A stretch of 64,000 nucleotides of DNA from UBA7672 sp041166025 (GCA_041166025.1 JBEAMJ010000007.1:1-64000); one strand, 5' to 3'. Positions 1-9,613 are shown, counted from the stretch's first letter. Numbers and translations are program-made. Notes: generated from the letters alone by a model not told the origin.

Positions 1-180
1 CACCAACGCAGCGCAGAGCCCGGGCAGTCGCGCGCGAAGCTCCGCATCCGTCTTGACGCCATAGGGGAAAAAGCCGCTGTCAGCGGCATAGTCGACGACC
101 CAATCCGGCGCGGCCTTGCGGAGGGCATCGGCAATTGTGATGCCGCCCACCCCGGAGTCGAACACCAGCGCTCGCGTCAT
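1..180 (-). CDS. murI: Glutamate racemase, N-terminal part (cut by window edge)
   Basis: Reverse-strand reading from the ATG at 180 gives 60 residues that continue beyond base 1. They start MTRALVFDSGVGGITIADAL and include FPYGVKTDAELRAR. The D-S-G-V-G-G-(I/L)-T loop with its catalytic acidic residue, and the later (F/L)PYG-K motif, are the N-terminal signature of MurI. MurI interconverts L- and D-glutamate in the cytoplasm to supply D-Glu for peptidoglycan. The end of the gene, including the catalytic cysteines, is mostly outside the window. It is divergent from the channel gene at 234, with about 50 bases between them. The family call is firm; the full length cannot be judged. Confidence 0.85.
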   Translation of the reverse strand, partial: MTRALVFDSGVGGITIADALRKAAPDWVVDYAADSGFFPYGVKTDAELRARLPGLCAALV

Positions 181-233
181 TCGCAGCTTGACTCCGGACC
201 GCCGCCGACAATCGTCGGCGTCAGCCTCGAGAC

Positions 234-1109
234 ATGCCGCCAGCCGGGGGGATTGCCAAGATGGTCGCGCACCAGGTTGCCGTTCAAGCCGGCCTGCGCC
301 ATCGCCTTTATACCGAGTTGGAGCCGTCGGCGCGCGGCCGGCCCGGCCTGTCGCGCACCAATGTGGCGCTCGTCTGGCTGGTGATCGCGAGCTTCATCGT
401 CTTCGCGCTGGAGACCGAGCCGGACATGCCGGCGGACGCGTCGATGTGGATTGCATGGATCAACCTTGCCATCCTCGCAGCGTTTGGCGTCGAATATGTC
501 GTACGGCTGTGGGTGATCGGCGAGGACCCGCGCTATCGCGGCCTCGGCGGCCGCATCCACTACATCTTCACGCCCTACGCGCTGGCCGATCTTGCGGCCT
601 TCCTGCCGGAATTGCTCTGGCTTGCCTTCGCCCACCCCGAAGCGAATGACCAGACGCTGATGTTCCTGCGCGTGCTGCGCCTCGTGCGCCTCATTAAGCT
701 TGCGCGCTTCGTTCCCGCCTTCGACGTCCTCGGCGCCGCGATGCGCCGCGCCGGCTCGCAGCTTGTCACGGCGCTCGCGCTGGCGCTGGCGCTTGTCTAC
801 GTGTCAGCCGTCGCGCTCTATTTCATCGAAGGCGTCGGCGAAGGGCGCGCCGAGTTCGCCTCGGTTGTTCGCTCGGTGTGGTGGTCGGTCGCAACGCTCA
901 CCACGGTCGGCTATGGCGATGTCTACCCGGTGACCGTGGCCGGGCGGATCGCCGCCGCGATCATCGCGCTTGCCGGCATCGGCGTCGTCGCCCTTCCCGC
1001 CGGCATCTTCGCCAGCGCCTTCGCCGACGAATTGCGCGACCGCGAGACGCGGCGCAAGGAGGAGAAGGCTCAGCCACCGTCGGACAGCGGACCGACGAGC
1101 GGGCCATAG
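234..1109 (+). CDS. Six-TM voltage-gated-type potassium channel
   Basis: A 291-residue inner-membrane ion channel. Hydrophobic segments lie near residues 42-60, 72-94, 112-130, 143-160, 175-198 and 235-262. The fourth contains the regularly spaced arginines of an S4 voltage sensor (FLRVLRLVRLIKLARF). The pore loop carries the K+ selectivity filter TTVGYGD near residue 223. This is the ion_trans/Kv layout, and the protein has only a short charged C-terminus, so no RCK/TrkA-N domain is attached. The start may instead be the ATG at 261, which has a G-rich stretch 8 bases upstream. Its 3' end overlaps the 3' end of the opposite-strand aguB by 40 bases. K+ selectivity is inferred from the filter; physiological role is unknown. 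Confidence 0.85.
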   Translation: MPPAGGIAKMVAHQVAVQAGLRHRLYTELEPSARGRPGLSRTNVALVWLVIASFIVFALETEPDMPADASMWIAWINLAILAAFGVEYVVRLWVIGEDPRYRGLGGRIHYIFTPYALADLAAFLPELLWLAFAHPEANDQTLMFLRVLRLVRLIKLARFVPAFDVLGAAMRRAGSQLVTALALALALVYVSAVALYFIEGVGEGRAEFASVVRSVWWSVATLTTVGYGDVYPVTVAGRIAAAIIALAGIGVVALPAGIFASAFADELRDRETRRKEEKAQPPSDSGPTSGP

Positions 1110-1933
1110 AGATCCGTCCGTCGATCGCGGAAGAACCCCCACGCCGCCCGCGCGCGCTCGACCTCGTCCATGTCGATCCTGGCGAGCAGCACGCCTTCCT
1201 GCTTGCGGTCGAAATCTGCGAGAATTTCGCCGGTGTGATCGGAGATGAAGCTGGTGCCATAGAACACCTGGCCGTTCTCGTTGCCAACGCGGTTCGCAGC
1301 CGCCACCGGCGTCACGTTCGAGACAGCATGACCGAGCATCGCACGGCGCCAGCGCGCGGCCGTGTCGAGCGAGGAGTCATGTGGCTCCGATCCGATGGCC
1401 GTCGGATAGAGCAGCACATCCGCGCCCATCAGCGCCATGGCGCGCGCCGCCTCCGGGAACCACTGGTCCCAGCAGATGCCGACGCCGATCGCGCCCTTGC
1501 GTGTCTTCCAGACCTTGAAGCCGGTGTCTCCAGGACGGAAGTAGTACTTCTCCTGATAGCCAGGTCCGTCCGGGATATGCGACTTGCGATAGACGCCGAG
1601 CAACGAGCCGTCGGCATCCGCCATCACCACCGAATTGAAGTAGGCAGGCCCCGCCTTCTCGAAGATCGAGACAGGGATCACTACGCCAAGCTCGCCCGCC
1701 AGCTTCGCCATCGCCTTCACGGCCGGGCTGTCGCGCCAGGCATGCGCACGTGCGAAATTCTCTTCCTCCTGCGAGGTGCAGAAATAGTGTCCTTCAAAGA
1801 GTTCGGACGGCAGGATGACGTCTGCGCCTTTCGACGCCGCTTCGCGCACAAGGTCGCTGACGCGCCTGATATTCGTTGCGGCATCGTCGCTCAGCGCTGT
1901 CTGAAGGACCGCGAGGGTGATCTTGCGCGCCAT
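1070..1933 (-). CDS. aguB: N-carbamoylputrescine amidase
   Basis: A 287-residue nitrilase-superfamily enzyme that hydrolyses N-carbamoylputrescine to putrescine, CO2 and ammonia, the last step of the agmatine route. The catalytic triad is visible: Glu44 in LPSELFEG, Lys near 117 in YRKSHIPDG, and Cys near 154 in GICWDQWFPE. Length matches plant and bacterial AguB (about 290). It starts 9 bases after the stop of aguA, so the two are cotranscribed, aguA first. That neighbour is what separates AguB from other nitrilase amidases. Its 3' end overlaps the convergent channel gene. Confidence 0.92.
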   Translation of the reverse strand: MARKITLAVLQTALSDDAATNIRRVSDLVREAASKGADVILPSELFEGHYFCTSQEEENFARAHAWRDSPAVKAMAKLAGELGVVIPVSIFEKAGPAYFNSVVMADADGSLLGVYRKSHIPDGPGYQEKYYFRPGDTGFKVWKTRKGAIGVGICWDQWFPEAARAMALMGADVLLYPTAIGSEPHDSSLDTAARWRRAMLGHAVSNVTPVAAANRVGNENGQVFYGTSFISDHTGEILADFDRKQEGVLLARIDMDEVERARAAWGFFRDRRTDLYGPLVGPLSDGG

Positions 1934-1942
1934 GATCGCCTC

Positions 1943-2956
1943 CTAGGCCGGTTGCTGTTGGGTTATGCAGTGGAACGATCCGCCGCCGGTAAGGATATGC
2001 TTCGACGGCAGGCCGACCACATTGCGCCCGGGGAAAAGCGGCTTCAGCGCATCGACCGCGGCTTGCGCAGTTGTCGTCCCGTAAGTCGGCACGACAACTG
2101 TGGCGTTGCCGATGATGAAGTTCATGTGACTCGCCGGAACCACCTCGCCATCCTCGTCCTCGACGCGACCGGGCGAGGGGATCTCGATGACCTGCAGCAT
2201 GCGCCCGCGGGCATCGCGCTGCTGCTTCAGGAAGGCCGCGATCTCCTTCAGCCGCTCGGCATGCGGATCGTCCGCACCTGACGGCGACTGGCACACGACG
2301 ACGCCCGGCGCCACAAACCGCGCGATGTTGTCGACATGCCCGTCCGTGTGGTCATTGAGGAGTCCGCGTTCGATCCAGATCACCGCGCGCGCTCCCAGCG
2401 CATCGCCGAGCAGGCCGCGCACGTCGTCCGGCGTCATCAGCGGATTGCGGTTGGGATTGAGGAGGCACTCCCGGGTCGTGAGGATCGTACCCTCCCCGTC
2501 CCAGTCGACCGCCCCGCCCTCAAGCACGCGGTCCCAACGTGTTGCATCCGCCCCCGCCTCGATAGCGATGAAGGCGCCGACCGTATCGTCATGGTCGAGG
2601 ACGTATTTTCCGCCCCACCCATTGAAGGTAAACAGCGCGCAGCGGTTGGCCGAATAGAACACCGGCCCTGTATCGCGCAGCCAGATGTCGCCGTACGACG
2701 CATCGATCAGCTCGGCGACCTCGCCGATTGCCTTCTCCGCCGACAGCATCGCCGTGGGCCCGCTCACCAGCACGCGCACCCTGTCGCCTGGCTTCCCGCC
2801 CGCCCCCGGCCCCGCCAGCGCGCGCACCATCGCCGCGACCTCGGCCTGCGCTGGCGCAAGATCATCGAGCCACAGCTCTTCATCCGCCGGCCAGGCGGTC
2901 CAGATGGCGCTGTGCGGCGCCCACTCGGCAGGAGGATGCAGGCTGATCTCGCTCAT
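1943..2956 (-). CDS. aguA: Agmatine deiminase
   Basis: A 337-residue guanidino-group hydrolase of the peptidyl-arginine-deiminase (pentein) fold. It converts agmatine to N-carbamoylputrescine and ammonia. Signature stretches are the N-terminal PPAEWAPHSAIWTAWP, the mid-protein WLRDTGPVF and NDHTDGHVDNIARF, and the C-terminal nucleophile loop GGGSFHCITQQ with Cys330. It is the first gene of an aguA-aguB pair. No agmatine-producing arginine decarboxylase is visible in the window, so agmatine may be imported or made elsewhere. The gene is followed upstream by the terminator of the next reverse-strand gene. Confidence 0.93.
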   Translation of the reverse strand: MSEISLHPPAEWAPHSAIWTAWPADEELWLDDLAPAQAEVAAMVRALAGPGAGGKPGDRVRVLVSGPTAMLSAEKAIGEVAELIDASYGDIWLRDTGPVFYSANRCALFTFNGWGGKYVLDHDDTVGAFIAIEAGADATRWDRVLEGGAVDWDGEGTILTTRECLLNPNRNPLMTPDDVRGLLGDALGARAVIWIERGLLNDHTDGHVDNIARFVAPGVVVCQSPSGADDPHAERLKEIAAFLKQQRDARGRMLQVIEIPSPGRVEDEDGEVVPASHMNFIIGNATVVVPTYGTTTAQAAVDALKPLFPGRNVVGLPSKHILTGGGSFHCITQQQPA

Positions 2957-3029
2957 GGCGGCCCTCTAGCAGGTGCAGCCCGGGGGACAAGGCCCGGACA
3001 CAAGCGAGCGCATATGGACCCTGTTCGGC

Positions 3030-3063
3030 AAAAGAAAAGAGGCGGCCCGCTAAAGGCCGCCTC
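3030..3063 (-). terminator. Rho-independent terminator of the Oar-like receptor gene
   Basis: A perfect 9-bp stem (GAGGCGGCC at 3039-3047 with GGCCGCCTC at 3055-3063) and a 7-base loop. On the reverse strand it is followed by the T-rich run TTTTCTTTT (3031-3038). It lies 29 bases past the stop codon at 3092, so it ends that transcript before aguA. Confidence 0.85.
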
Positions 3064-3091
3064 CTGCCTGCTTTCGGCCAGCTGGCCGAGG

Positions 3092-6000
3092 CTAGAAGCC
3101 CCAGCTCGCGCCGACCCGCACCGTCCAGAACGAGACCGATTCCACCGGATCGTCGATGTTCGGCGTCGCAAGGCGACGGTAGACGAACTGGTTCGTCGTC
3201 GCATTGCGGTCGATTTCGACCACGCCCACGCGCTGCGGGAACGGGGTCTCATAGATCACGCCCCACTCGTCATTGATCAGGTTGCCGATGTTCTCGACGA
3301 CGAGGAAGGCCGAGCCCTTGCCAAAGCCGGTGGGGAATTCCTGCTCCAGCTTGAGGTCGAACTTGTTGTTCCAGCCGCCATCGAAGTCGTTGCGCTTGGT
3401 CTGCGCACCGCGCTGCAGGCCGACCGCGTCGGACCATGCGAAGAAGTCGCTGGTGTTGAAGTTCGTCGCTGCGCCACCGCACACCGCATCGTCCGCTGCC
3501 GTCTGATTGGAGCAGAAGATGACGTTCGGGTCGGTTGGGCCCGTCGGCACATAGAGGAGGTGCAGGCCCTCATTGTTGTCGCCCCAGGTGTCCACCGTGC
3601 CGCCGCCCGTGAAGGTGTATGAGTAAGGCCGCGACTGGTAGTGTTCGCCGAACAGCGACACGCGGGTTGTGAACTCCGGAATGAACTCGTTCTCCCACGA
3701 GATGCTCGTGGTGAAGCGGTTCGGGATCAGGAAGTTGGTCCTGGCCTGTTGCGGATTGTTGATGTCACGCACTGCGATCGAGCCGAAGTTGGAGCCCGCG
3801 ACCGAGGAGGTCATCGAGCGCGTGTCCTTGGCGTCGATATGCGCATAGGCCACCGACCAGTCGATGTTCCAGTCATCGACACGGTTCGACAGCGCGACCG
3901 AGTAGACATTTGTCTCGCCGCCATCGCCTGCATTGGTGAGCAGCAGGTCATCGGCCGTGCGGGTGGCGCATGCCGTCGTGGGCGCCGTCGTCGAGTCGAG
4001 GCAATCCGGGTCGGACTTGTCTGCGCGCTTGTAGAGCGGCGAGCCGTCTGGCGCCGTGCCAACGCGCACAAGGCCGTTGTTCACGATCGTCGCAGCATTG
4101 TTGGTGACACCGCGGATATAATCGAAGTCCCAACGGTAGCCGTCGCCCAGCATGCCAAGACCGAACATGCCCATGTCCATCTCGTAGGTGGCGCCGAGCG
4201 AGAACTTCCACTCCGACGCCGGCTCGAAGTCCGGGTCGATGGCGGCGACCGCCGAGTTCGGCGCTGCGGTTCCGACGTTGTTGAACATCGGCGTCGGCAC
4301 GCCCCAGAGGGCATTGTTGGGGTTCACCGTCTGGCCGCTGGGACGCTCCGATGCAGAGTTTGGATTGGTCAGGATGTTCCAGCCCAGCGGCATGTTGGGC
4401 AGGGCGCCCGGGCCGTACTGCAGCTGGACAGCACGGATGCCGTCGTTCGAGTACGAGTTCGACACCCAGACGTTCGGGTTGCCGCCGGCGAAGAGGCCGG
4501 CGCCGCCGCGCACCGTCAGGCGATCATCCACATCCCAGCTGAAGCCGAAGCGCGGCTGCAGGATGCCCTTGGAGTCGAGGTTCTCGGTGTTGGCAAAGCC
4601 GTTGCGCGCCAGGAAGAACGGATTGCTCGTCGGCAAGTCGTCGTTCGTGTACCAGTCATAGCGCACCCCGAGCGTCACGTCGGCGCTGTCGCCGATCGGA
4701 AACTCGTCCTGCAGATAGACCGTGTTGATGTCGTACTTGAACTGCGCAGCGGTATCGTTCGGATCATTGGTGCCTGCGGCGTTGCCGTAGAAGATCTGGT
4801 TCGGCAGGCCGTTCTGGAAGTCGGTGATCGAGTTGAACACGAATTCGCCTTCGACGTGCTGCGTGAAGGCGTTGAAGATGTCGAACGTCTGGCGCTCGGC
4901 GCCGAAGCCGAACGTGTGATCGCCGAACTGATAGGTCGCACCGGCCTTGATGGTCAGGACCGTGTAGTCGAGATCATTGAAGTGGCGGCTGTCGTCGCAG
5001 CCGAAATAGGCGTTGCGACCCGGATCGACGATGATGCGAACCTCGCCGATGATGCCGCCGTCACGGCAGGACTGGGAGAAATCGACGTCGTTGTACGACA
5101 CGCGCAGCTGGGTCGAGAATTCGTCTGTCCAGTCGGAGTAGAGCTGGGCCGAATAGGCCTTGAGTTCGGCGCCGCGGTCATAGAGGTGCTTGCCGAATTC
5201 GAAGTTTGACGAGCCCGAGTCCGATTCGGTGAGGTTGAGGCCCTTGTTGTAGTTGTAGGTCAGCGCCGCGCGATGGCGGTCGTTGATGTTCCAGTCGAGG
5301 CGGGCGAGATACTTCTCATCGATTGCAGGATCCGAGGTCGGCGTGCCGCCGAGATCGCTGATGCCGTAGACCGTATTGGCGATGTTGACGATCTGGTCGT
5401 ACTCGGCCTGCGTGAAGCCGGTAACGATGGTTGTCGCGTTCGAGCCCACCGGGCCGCGACCGAACAGGTTGACGCCTTCGAAGCGTTCATAGGAGCCGAA
5501 GAAGAACAGCGTATCCTCGATGATCGGTCCGCCGAAGCTGACGCCATAACGCTTCTCGTCGAATTCCGGCACGAACACCGAGCGGCCCTCGATGGTATCG
5601 CCGCGCAGCGCGTCGCTGGTGTAGTCATAGAACACAGAGCCCGAGAACTCGTTGGTGCCCGACTTCGAGACCATGTTGATCGTGCAACCCGTGAAACCAC
5701 CATACTGCGGATCGAACGGGGCCAGTTCGACCGACACCTGGCTGACGGCGTCGAACGGGAACGGAAGGCGCTCGGTCGGATAGCCGTTGTTGTTGAGACC
5801 GAACCCGTCATTGAGACCGATGCCGTCGACCGTCACCGAGTTGAAGCGCGGGCTCGCGCCCGCGCACTGCACGCCATCCGAGCCGGCCGTACCGCCGGCC
5901 GTCTGGTCGAGATAGATGCGCGGGTCGTTGCGGATAATGTCCTTGATATCGCGGTTGATCGCGGGCCGCTCGGCAAGGTCTTCAGCCGAAAACACCGAGG

Positions 6001-6415
6001 CAGGACCGATGGCGATCGGGGCCGCGCCGGCCTGAGAGGCGGTGATGATGATGACGTCCGTCGAGTTCGCTCCGGAGAACTGCAGGTTGACGTCCGTGGT
6101 GGAGCCGAGGTCGAGGAAGACGTCGGTGACCTGGGTCGACTGCTCGCCCGGGGCCGAAACCGTGACCGTGTATGGGCCGCCAACGTTGAGCCCGCGAATG
6201 TCGAACGCGCCGGTCGGTGTCGACACGACCGAACGGGTGAGACCGGTGCGGGTGTCGACGATCGTCACGGTTGCATCGCCAGCGGGCGAGCCATCGGCGT
6301 TTGTCACCGTGCCTTGCACGCCCGAGGACGTGACCTGCGCGATAGCCATTGGCGCGAACGCCGCCGACATCGCCACAAGCGCAACGCCGCCAGCCAGTCG
6401 TTTGAACCCGATCAT
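3092..6415 (-). CDS. Oar-type TonB-dependent outer-membrane receptor
   Basis: A 1107-residue protein read from the ATG at 6415, chosen because GAGGGG lies 5 bases upstream and a clean signal peptide follows (cut after APMAIAQ, about residue 27). In-frame DNA continues upstream but lacks signal features. Order: signal peptide; a carboxypeptidase-regulatory-like beta-sandwich (about 30-120, G-x-V-T-N-A-D-G-S-P); a plug domain (about 125-270, with FNSVTVDGIGLNDGFG); and a large beta-barrel ending in the aromatic GASWGF. This is the Oar family. In Myxococcus, Oar is needed for secretion of the protease PopC, so substrates may be exported as well as imported. Several cysteines sit in predicted loops. 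It is monocistronic, with its own terminator. Confidence 0.88.
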   Translation of the reverse strand: MIGFKRLAGGVALVAMSAAFAPMAIAQVTSSGVQGTVTNADGSPAGDATVTIVDTRTGLTRSVVSTPTGAFDIRGLNVGGPYTVTVSAPGEQSTQVTDVFLDLGSTTDVNLQFSGANSTDVIIITASQAGAAPIAIGPASVFSAEDLAERPAINRDIKDIIRNDPRIYLDQTAGGTAGSDGVQCAGASPRFNSVTVDGIGLNDGFGLNNNGYPTERLPFPFDAVSQVSVELAPFDPQYGGFTGCTINMVSKSGTNEFSGSVFYDYTSDALRGDTIEGRSVFVPEFDEKRYGVSFGGPIIEDTLFFFGSYERFEGVNLFGRGPVGSNATTIVTGFTQAEYDQIVNIANTVYGISDLGGTPTSDPAIDEKYLARLDWNINDRHRAALTYNYNKGLNLTESDSGSSNFEFGKHLYDRGAELKAYSAQLYSDWTDEFSTQLRVSYNDVDFSQSCRDGGIIGEVRIIVDPGRNAYFGCDDSRHFNDLDYTVLTIKAGATYQFGDHTFGFGAERQTFDIFNAFTQHVEGEFVFNSITDFQNGLPNQIFYGNAAGTNDPNDTAAQFKYDINTVYLQDEFPIGDSADVTLGVRYDWYTNDDLPTSNPFFLARNGFANTENLDSKGILQPRFGFSWDVDDRLTVRGGAGLFAGGNPNVWVSNSYSNDGIRAVQLQYGPGALPNMPLGWNILTNPNSASERPSGQTVNPNNALWGVPTPMFNNVGTAAPNSAVAAIDPDFEPASEWKFSLGATYEMDMGMFGLGMLGDGYRWDFDYIRGVTNNAATIVNNGLVRVGTAPDGSPLYKRADKSDPDCLDSTTAPTTACATRTADDLLLTNAGDGGETNVYSVALSNRVDDWNIDWSVAYAHIDAKDTRSMTSSVAGSNFGSIAVRDINNPQQARTNFLIPNRFTTSISWENEFIPEFTTRVSLFGEHYQSRPYSYTFTGGGTVDTWGDNNEGLHLLYVPTGPTDPNVIFCSNQTAADDAVCGGAATNFNTSDFFAWSDAVGLQRGAQTKRNDFDGGWNNKFDLKLEQEFPTGFGKGSAFLVVENIGNLINDEWGVIYETPFPQRVGVVEIDRNATTNQFVYRRLATPNIDDPVESVSFWTVRVGASWGF

Positions 6416-6952
6416 TTTGACCCCTCGAACACCGGGAAAGGGGCGCCTCTGCCCCTCTCGATTGCCCGCGCCGATAGCCTGTCGGCCGCGGGCGCTCAAT
6501 GACCGCGTTGTGAAAGTTTTCTGACGTGGCGTGGGGTGGTCCTGCCCCACCCAGAAGGTCGCGCAGCAACTCATGCCCTTGCGGAACTGGCGGTCACGAC
6601 TTGCTCACAGCCGGTGGAAAACCTGGAAGATGCACAGGCGTCCTTGATAGTGGCCGAAAATTCTGCAGCGCCGCATTCTGCTGGCTTCCCGCCTCCCGGC
6701 GATACGGCGCATTGCCCTAGCGACAGTGCGCAGACACCACATCGGCCCGCCTTCCGCGGGGCGCCTCGAATTCGATCTGGCGAGCCCGAAAAGCATCCAA
6801 CTTTCTGCATCGGATGTGGCGCCCGCGACACGCCAGGCGCTTCCGAAGACAGGGACGGGGCGATAGATCGCACGGCCCCCCGAATCGCGCGGGCTTCTGG
6901 CCTCCCCTCTCACCCTGTAGGGTGAAATCGAACCCTACGAGCACCCCCCGGC
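6416..6952. other. Non-coding divergent promoter region
   Basis: These 537 bases separate the Oar-type receptor (leftward) from the glycosyltransferase (rightward). Both leader regions and promoters must lie here. A short inverted repeat, GTGGGG...CCCCAC, is seen near 6533-6552. I see no convincing gene, RNA or known operator; the reading frames present have no family character. Confidence 0.4.
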
Positions 6953-8497
6953 ATGAATGTCCTCTCCGATCTCTGGCGACGCAATCCGCCGGCCTGCGCC
7001 GCGCTGGTCATCCTGGTTGTCGTGGTCCTGCGCCTGATCGTCGTTCTCCTCTCGCCGACCGAGATCAGTCCCGACGAGGCGCAATACTGGCGTTGGTCGC
7101 AGACGCTGGACTTCGGGTATTACTCGAAGCCGCCGCTGATCGCCTGGGCGATCGCCGCCACGACATCCCTGTTCGGCGACGCGGCCTGGGCGATCCGCCT
7201 TTCAGGGCCCATCCTCCACGGCATCGCCGCCTTCTTCCTCTTCCTGCTCGGACGGCGCGCGTTCGACGCCCGCACCGGCGGATGGAGCGCAGCACTCTAC
7301 CTCCTGATGCCGGCGATCTGGCTGTCTTCGGCGCTGATCACGACGGATGCTGTGCTGCTCGCCTCGGTCTCGGCCGCGCTCTATTTTCTCTGGCGCTTTC
7401 GCGACCAGCCAACCTGGACACACGCGATCCTCGCAGGCGCCTGCATCGGACTCGCCATGCTCGGCAAGTACGCGGCGCTCTACCTCTATGGCGGAGCCGC
7501 TCTTTCCGCCCTGCTCGACCGCGACATGCGCAAGGCTGTGCTCTCGCCGGCAGGCGGAGTGCTGTTGCTGGCGTCGCTGGTGGTGCTTGGCCCCAATCTC
7601 TGGTGGAACTACGCCAACGACTTCGCGACCGTGAGCCACACGGCCGACAACGCGAACCTGGCCGAGGCCGGCTTTGACCCACTCAACATCTTCACCTATC
7701 TGATGGACCAGTCGGCCGTGTTCGGCCCGCTCACGCTGCTTGTCCTGCTCGCGGGCTTCTCGTTCATCGCGGGGCGGAAAGACAAGGAAACCACGGCGCG
7801 CGAGATCTGGCTCATCTGCTTCATCGCCCCGCCCCTGCTCGTCATCATGGCGCAGGAGATCATGTCGCGCGCTCACGCCAACTGGGCGGTATGCGCCTAT
7901 CCGGCCGCCTGCGTCCTGCTCGCCGCATGGATCGACCGCAGCTTCGGCGCACGCCTGCGGGCCGGGACCCTCATCAAGACCGGGCTTGGAATCAACATCT
8001 TCATCGGCCTGCTTTTCACCGTCACATGGGTCTCTCCCATGATCGCCGATGCCGTCGGCGCCTCGGCGGGGATGAAGGGCGTGCGCGGATGGCAAAAGAC
8101 AGCGGAAGAACTCCTGGCCGCAGCAAAGGCCAGTAACGCCAGCGCCATCATGGTGGACGACCGCGAACTCTGGCACGGTCTCGATTATTACGGGCGCAAT
8201 CTCGACATGCCGCCGCTGCGCGTCTGGCAGCGCGGGCCCGCGCCACGCAGCCACGCCGAGGAGGAAGGCAAGCTGCAACCCGGCGAGGACCGTGCGATCC
8301 TGCTCGCCAGCGGCAGCGAGGCCCAGCGCGTCATTATCCGCGCCGATTTCGCCTCCATCCGCGAACTGGGCTATGTCGACATTCCCCTCACGCCGAAACG
8401 CGACCGGCGGCTCAAACTCTATCTCGCCTCCGGCTACAGTCAGGCCCCGCGCACGGCGGAGTTCGAGGCCAGCGTGGTCGGCAAGCGCGAGGAATAG
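6953..8497 (+). CDS. ArnT/PMT-like GT-C glycosyltransferase
   Basis: A 514-residue polytopic membrane protein of the dolichyl-phosphate-mannose-protein mannosyltransferase / ArnT superfamily (glycosyltransferase 39/83, PMT_2). These enzymes use polyprenyl-phosphate sugars as donors on the periplasmic face. The first periplasmic loop carries the conserved acidic pair in SPDEAQYWRW (about residues 41-50), followed by the typical YYSKPPLIAW. About ten further hydrophobic segments and a C-terminal soluble domain (about 370-514) follow. There is no adjacent undecaprenyl-sugar synthase or lipid A gene, so neither the sugar nor the acceptor can be named. It stands alone; the gene at 8504 converges on it. 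Confidence 0.82.
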   Translation: MNVLSDLWRRNPPACAALVILVVVVLRLIVVLLSPTEISPDEAQYWRWSQTLDFGYYSKPPLIAWAIAATTSLFGDAAWAIRLSGPILHGIAAFFLFLLGRRAFDARTGGWSAALYLLMPAIWLSSALITTDAVLLASVSAALYFLWRFRDQPTWTHAILAGACIGLAMLGKYAALYLYGGAALSALLDRDMRKAVLSPAGGVLLLASLVVLGPNLWWNYANDFATVSHTADNANLAEAGFDPLNIFTYLMDQSAVFGPLTLLVLLAGFSFIAGRKDKETTAREIWLICFIAPPLLVIMAQEIMSRAHANWAVCAYPAACVLLAAWIDRSFGARLRAGTLIKTGLGINIFIGLLFTVTWVSPMIADAVGASAGMKGVRGWQKTAEELLAAAKASNASAIMVDDRELWHGLDYYGRNLDMPPLRVWQRGPAPRSHAEEEGKLQPGEDRAILLASGSEAQRVIIRADFASIRELGYVDIPLTPKRDRRLKLYLASGYSQAPRTAEFEASVVGKREE

Positions 8498-8503
8498 CGC
8501 GTC

Positions 8504-9613
8504 TCACCCAGCGCTTGCGGCAGCTTCCCTCACGACGGGCGTCACACGCATGCCGGCAACGACATGGTCCTGTCCCTCTGCCACCAGCTGAGCCTCATCC
8601 GGCAGTCCGGCAACCCAGATGCCGTCCTTGCCTTCGTCGACAATGTCCGCCGGCGCGAACCCGACGACGCCGCCGACATCGAGATAGTAGACGCCGATGC
8701 GGCCCTGGCTATCAGTCTTGAGCAGCGAGGGCGTCAGCTTGTGCGCCTTGCCGAGGCCAATGTCGATCTTGACCTCCGCCGTGCGGCCCACGGGGATCGC
8801 ATTGTCGGCATTTGGCACCGCAACCTTCACCTCGAAATTCCGCGTTCGCGGATCGGCGACGCTCGCCAGCTTCTCGACCTGGCCGGCCACTTCCTTGCCG
8901 TCGGGAAGTTTCACACGCGCAGGCGCGCCCGTGCGGATGCGCAGCGCCTGGTTCTCCGAGGCGCCCGAGACGAAGGTAATCGGGTCAAGCCGGACAACGG
9001 TCCCGCACGGGGAGCCCAGCGCAACGAACTGCCCCATAGCGGCATTGCGCTTTTCGAACACGCCGCGGAAGGGCGCAACCGCTCTTCGCTCTGCGGCCGC
9101 CGCGCGCGCAACGTCGAGCGCTGCCTGCGCCTCGTCCAGGGCGGCGCGCGAAGCCTTGACCCGCGCCGGCGACACCCAGCCTTCCGCCAGCCGTTTCTGA
9201 TCGCTCGTGTGCTGCTCGCGTGCGCGTGCCGCTGTGGCCTCCGCCTGCCGGACGCGCGCGTTTGAGCCATCACCCTCAAGACCGCAAAGCAGATCTCCCG
9301 CCTTGACAATCGCGCCTTCCGCCACCGGCAGGTACGCCACCTTGCCCGGGGCGCCGAAGGCCACTGGTGCGATCTCGGCCTCGCTTCGCCCGCCGAGGGA
9401 AAGATAGAGCGTTCTCTGTTCGGCGCGGGAACGGAGGAACACCACAGTTCCACCATGGCCCTCCGCAGGTCCCGGCAGGGCCTTGTCCAGAGTCGGAATT
9501 GTGCTGGCCTGCACGCGGGCGACGGTATCCCCACCCGACATGAGCGAGCGGATGCCGACGACGGCCGCGATTAGCGCAATCGCGCCAAGCGTGATGCTGA
9601 GGATCCGGGGCAA
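8504..9613 (-). CDS. RND efflux periplasmic adaptor (HlyD/MFP family), orphan
   Basis: A 369-residue membrane-fusion protein. It has an N-terminal anchor helix (about 5-23); a lipoyl-like half-motif (VAYLPVAEGAIVKAGDLL near 95); an alpha-hairpin with alanine-rich heptads (about 118-170); the second lipoyl half (VAPFRGVFEKRNAAMGQFV); and beta-barrel and membrane-proximal domains. Adaptors of this type join an inner-membrane RND pump to an outer-membrane channel. The start is TTG at 9613 with GGAGG 11 bases upstream; no suitable ATG is nearby. No RND pump or outer-membrane factor is adjacent, so its partner must be encoded elsewhere or it serves another system. Confidence 0.8.
   Translation of the reverse strand: MPRILSITLGAIALIAAVVGIRSLMSGGDTVARVQASTIPTLDKALPGPAEGHGGTVVFLRSRAEQRTLYLSLGGRSEAEIAPVAFGAPGKVAYLPVAEGAIVKAGDLLCGLEGDGSNARVRQAEATAARAREQHTSDQKRLAEGWVSPARVKASRAALDEAQAALDVARAAAAERRAVAPFRGVFEKRNAAMGQFVALGSPCGTVVRLDPITFVSGASENQALRIRTGAPARVKLPDGKEVAGQVEKLASVADPRTRNFEVKVAVPNADNAIPVGRTAEVKIDIGLGKAHKLTPSLLKTDSQGRIGVYYLDVGGVVGFAPADIVDEGKDGIWVAGLPDEAQLVAEGQDHVVAGMRVTPVVREAAASAG

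Noticed and set aside
3641..5209. A 522-codon open frame on the plus strand opposite the Oar-type receptor
   Set aside because: It lies wholly inside the receptor gene, is rich in Arg, Val and Asp and shows no family motif. Long antisense frames are expected in GC-rich genes.
6533..6552. Inverted repeat GTGGGG...CCCCAC in the region ahead of the Oar-type receptor
   Set aside because: Short and GC-rich in a GC-rich background; no matching operator family is known to me.
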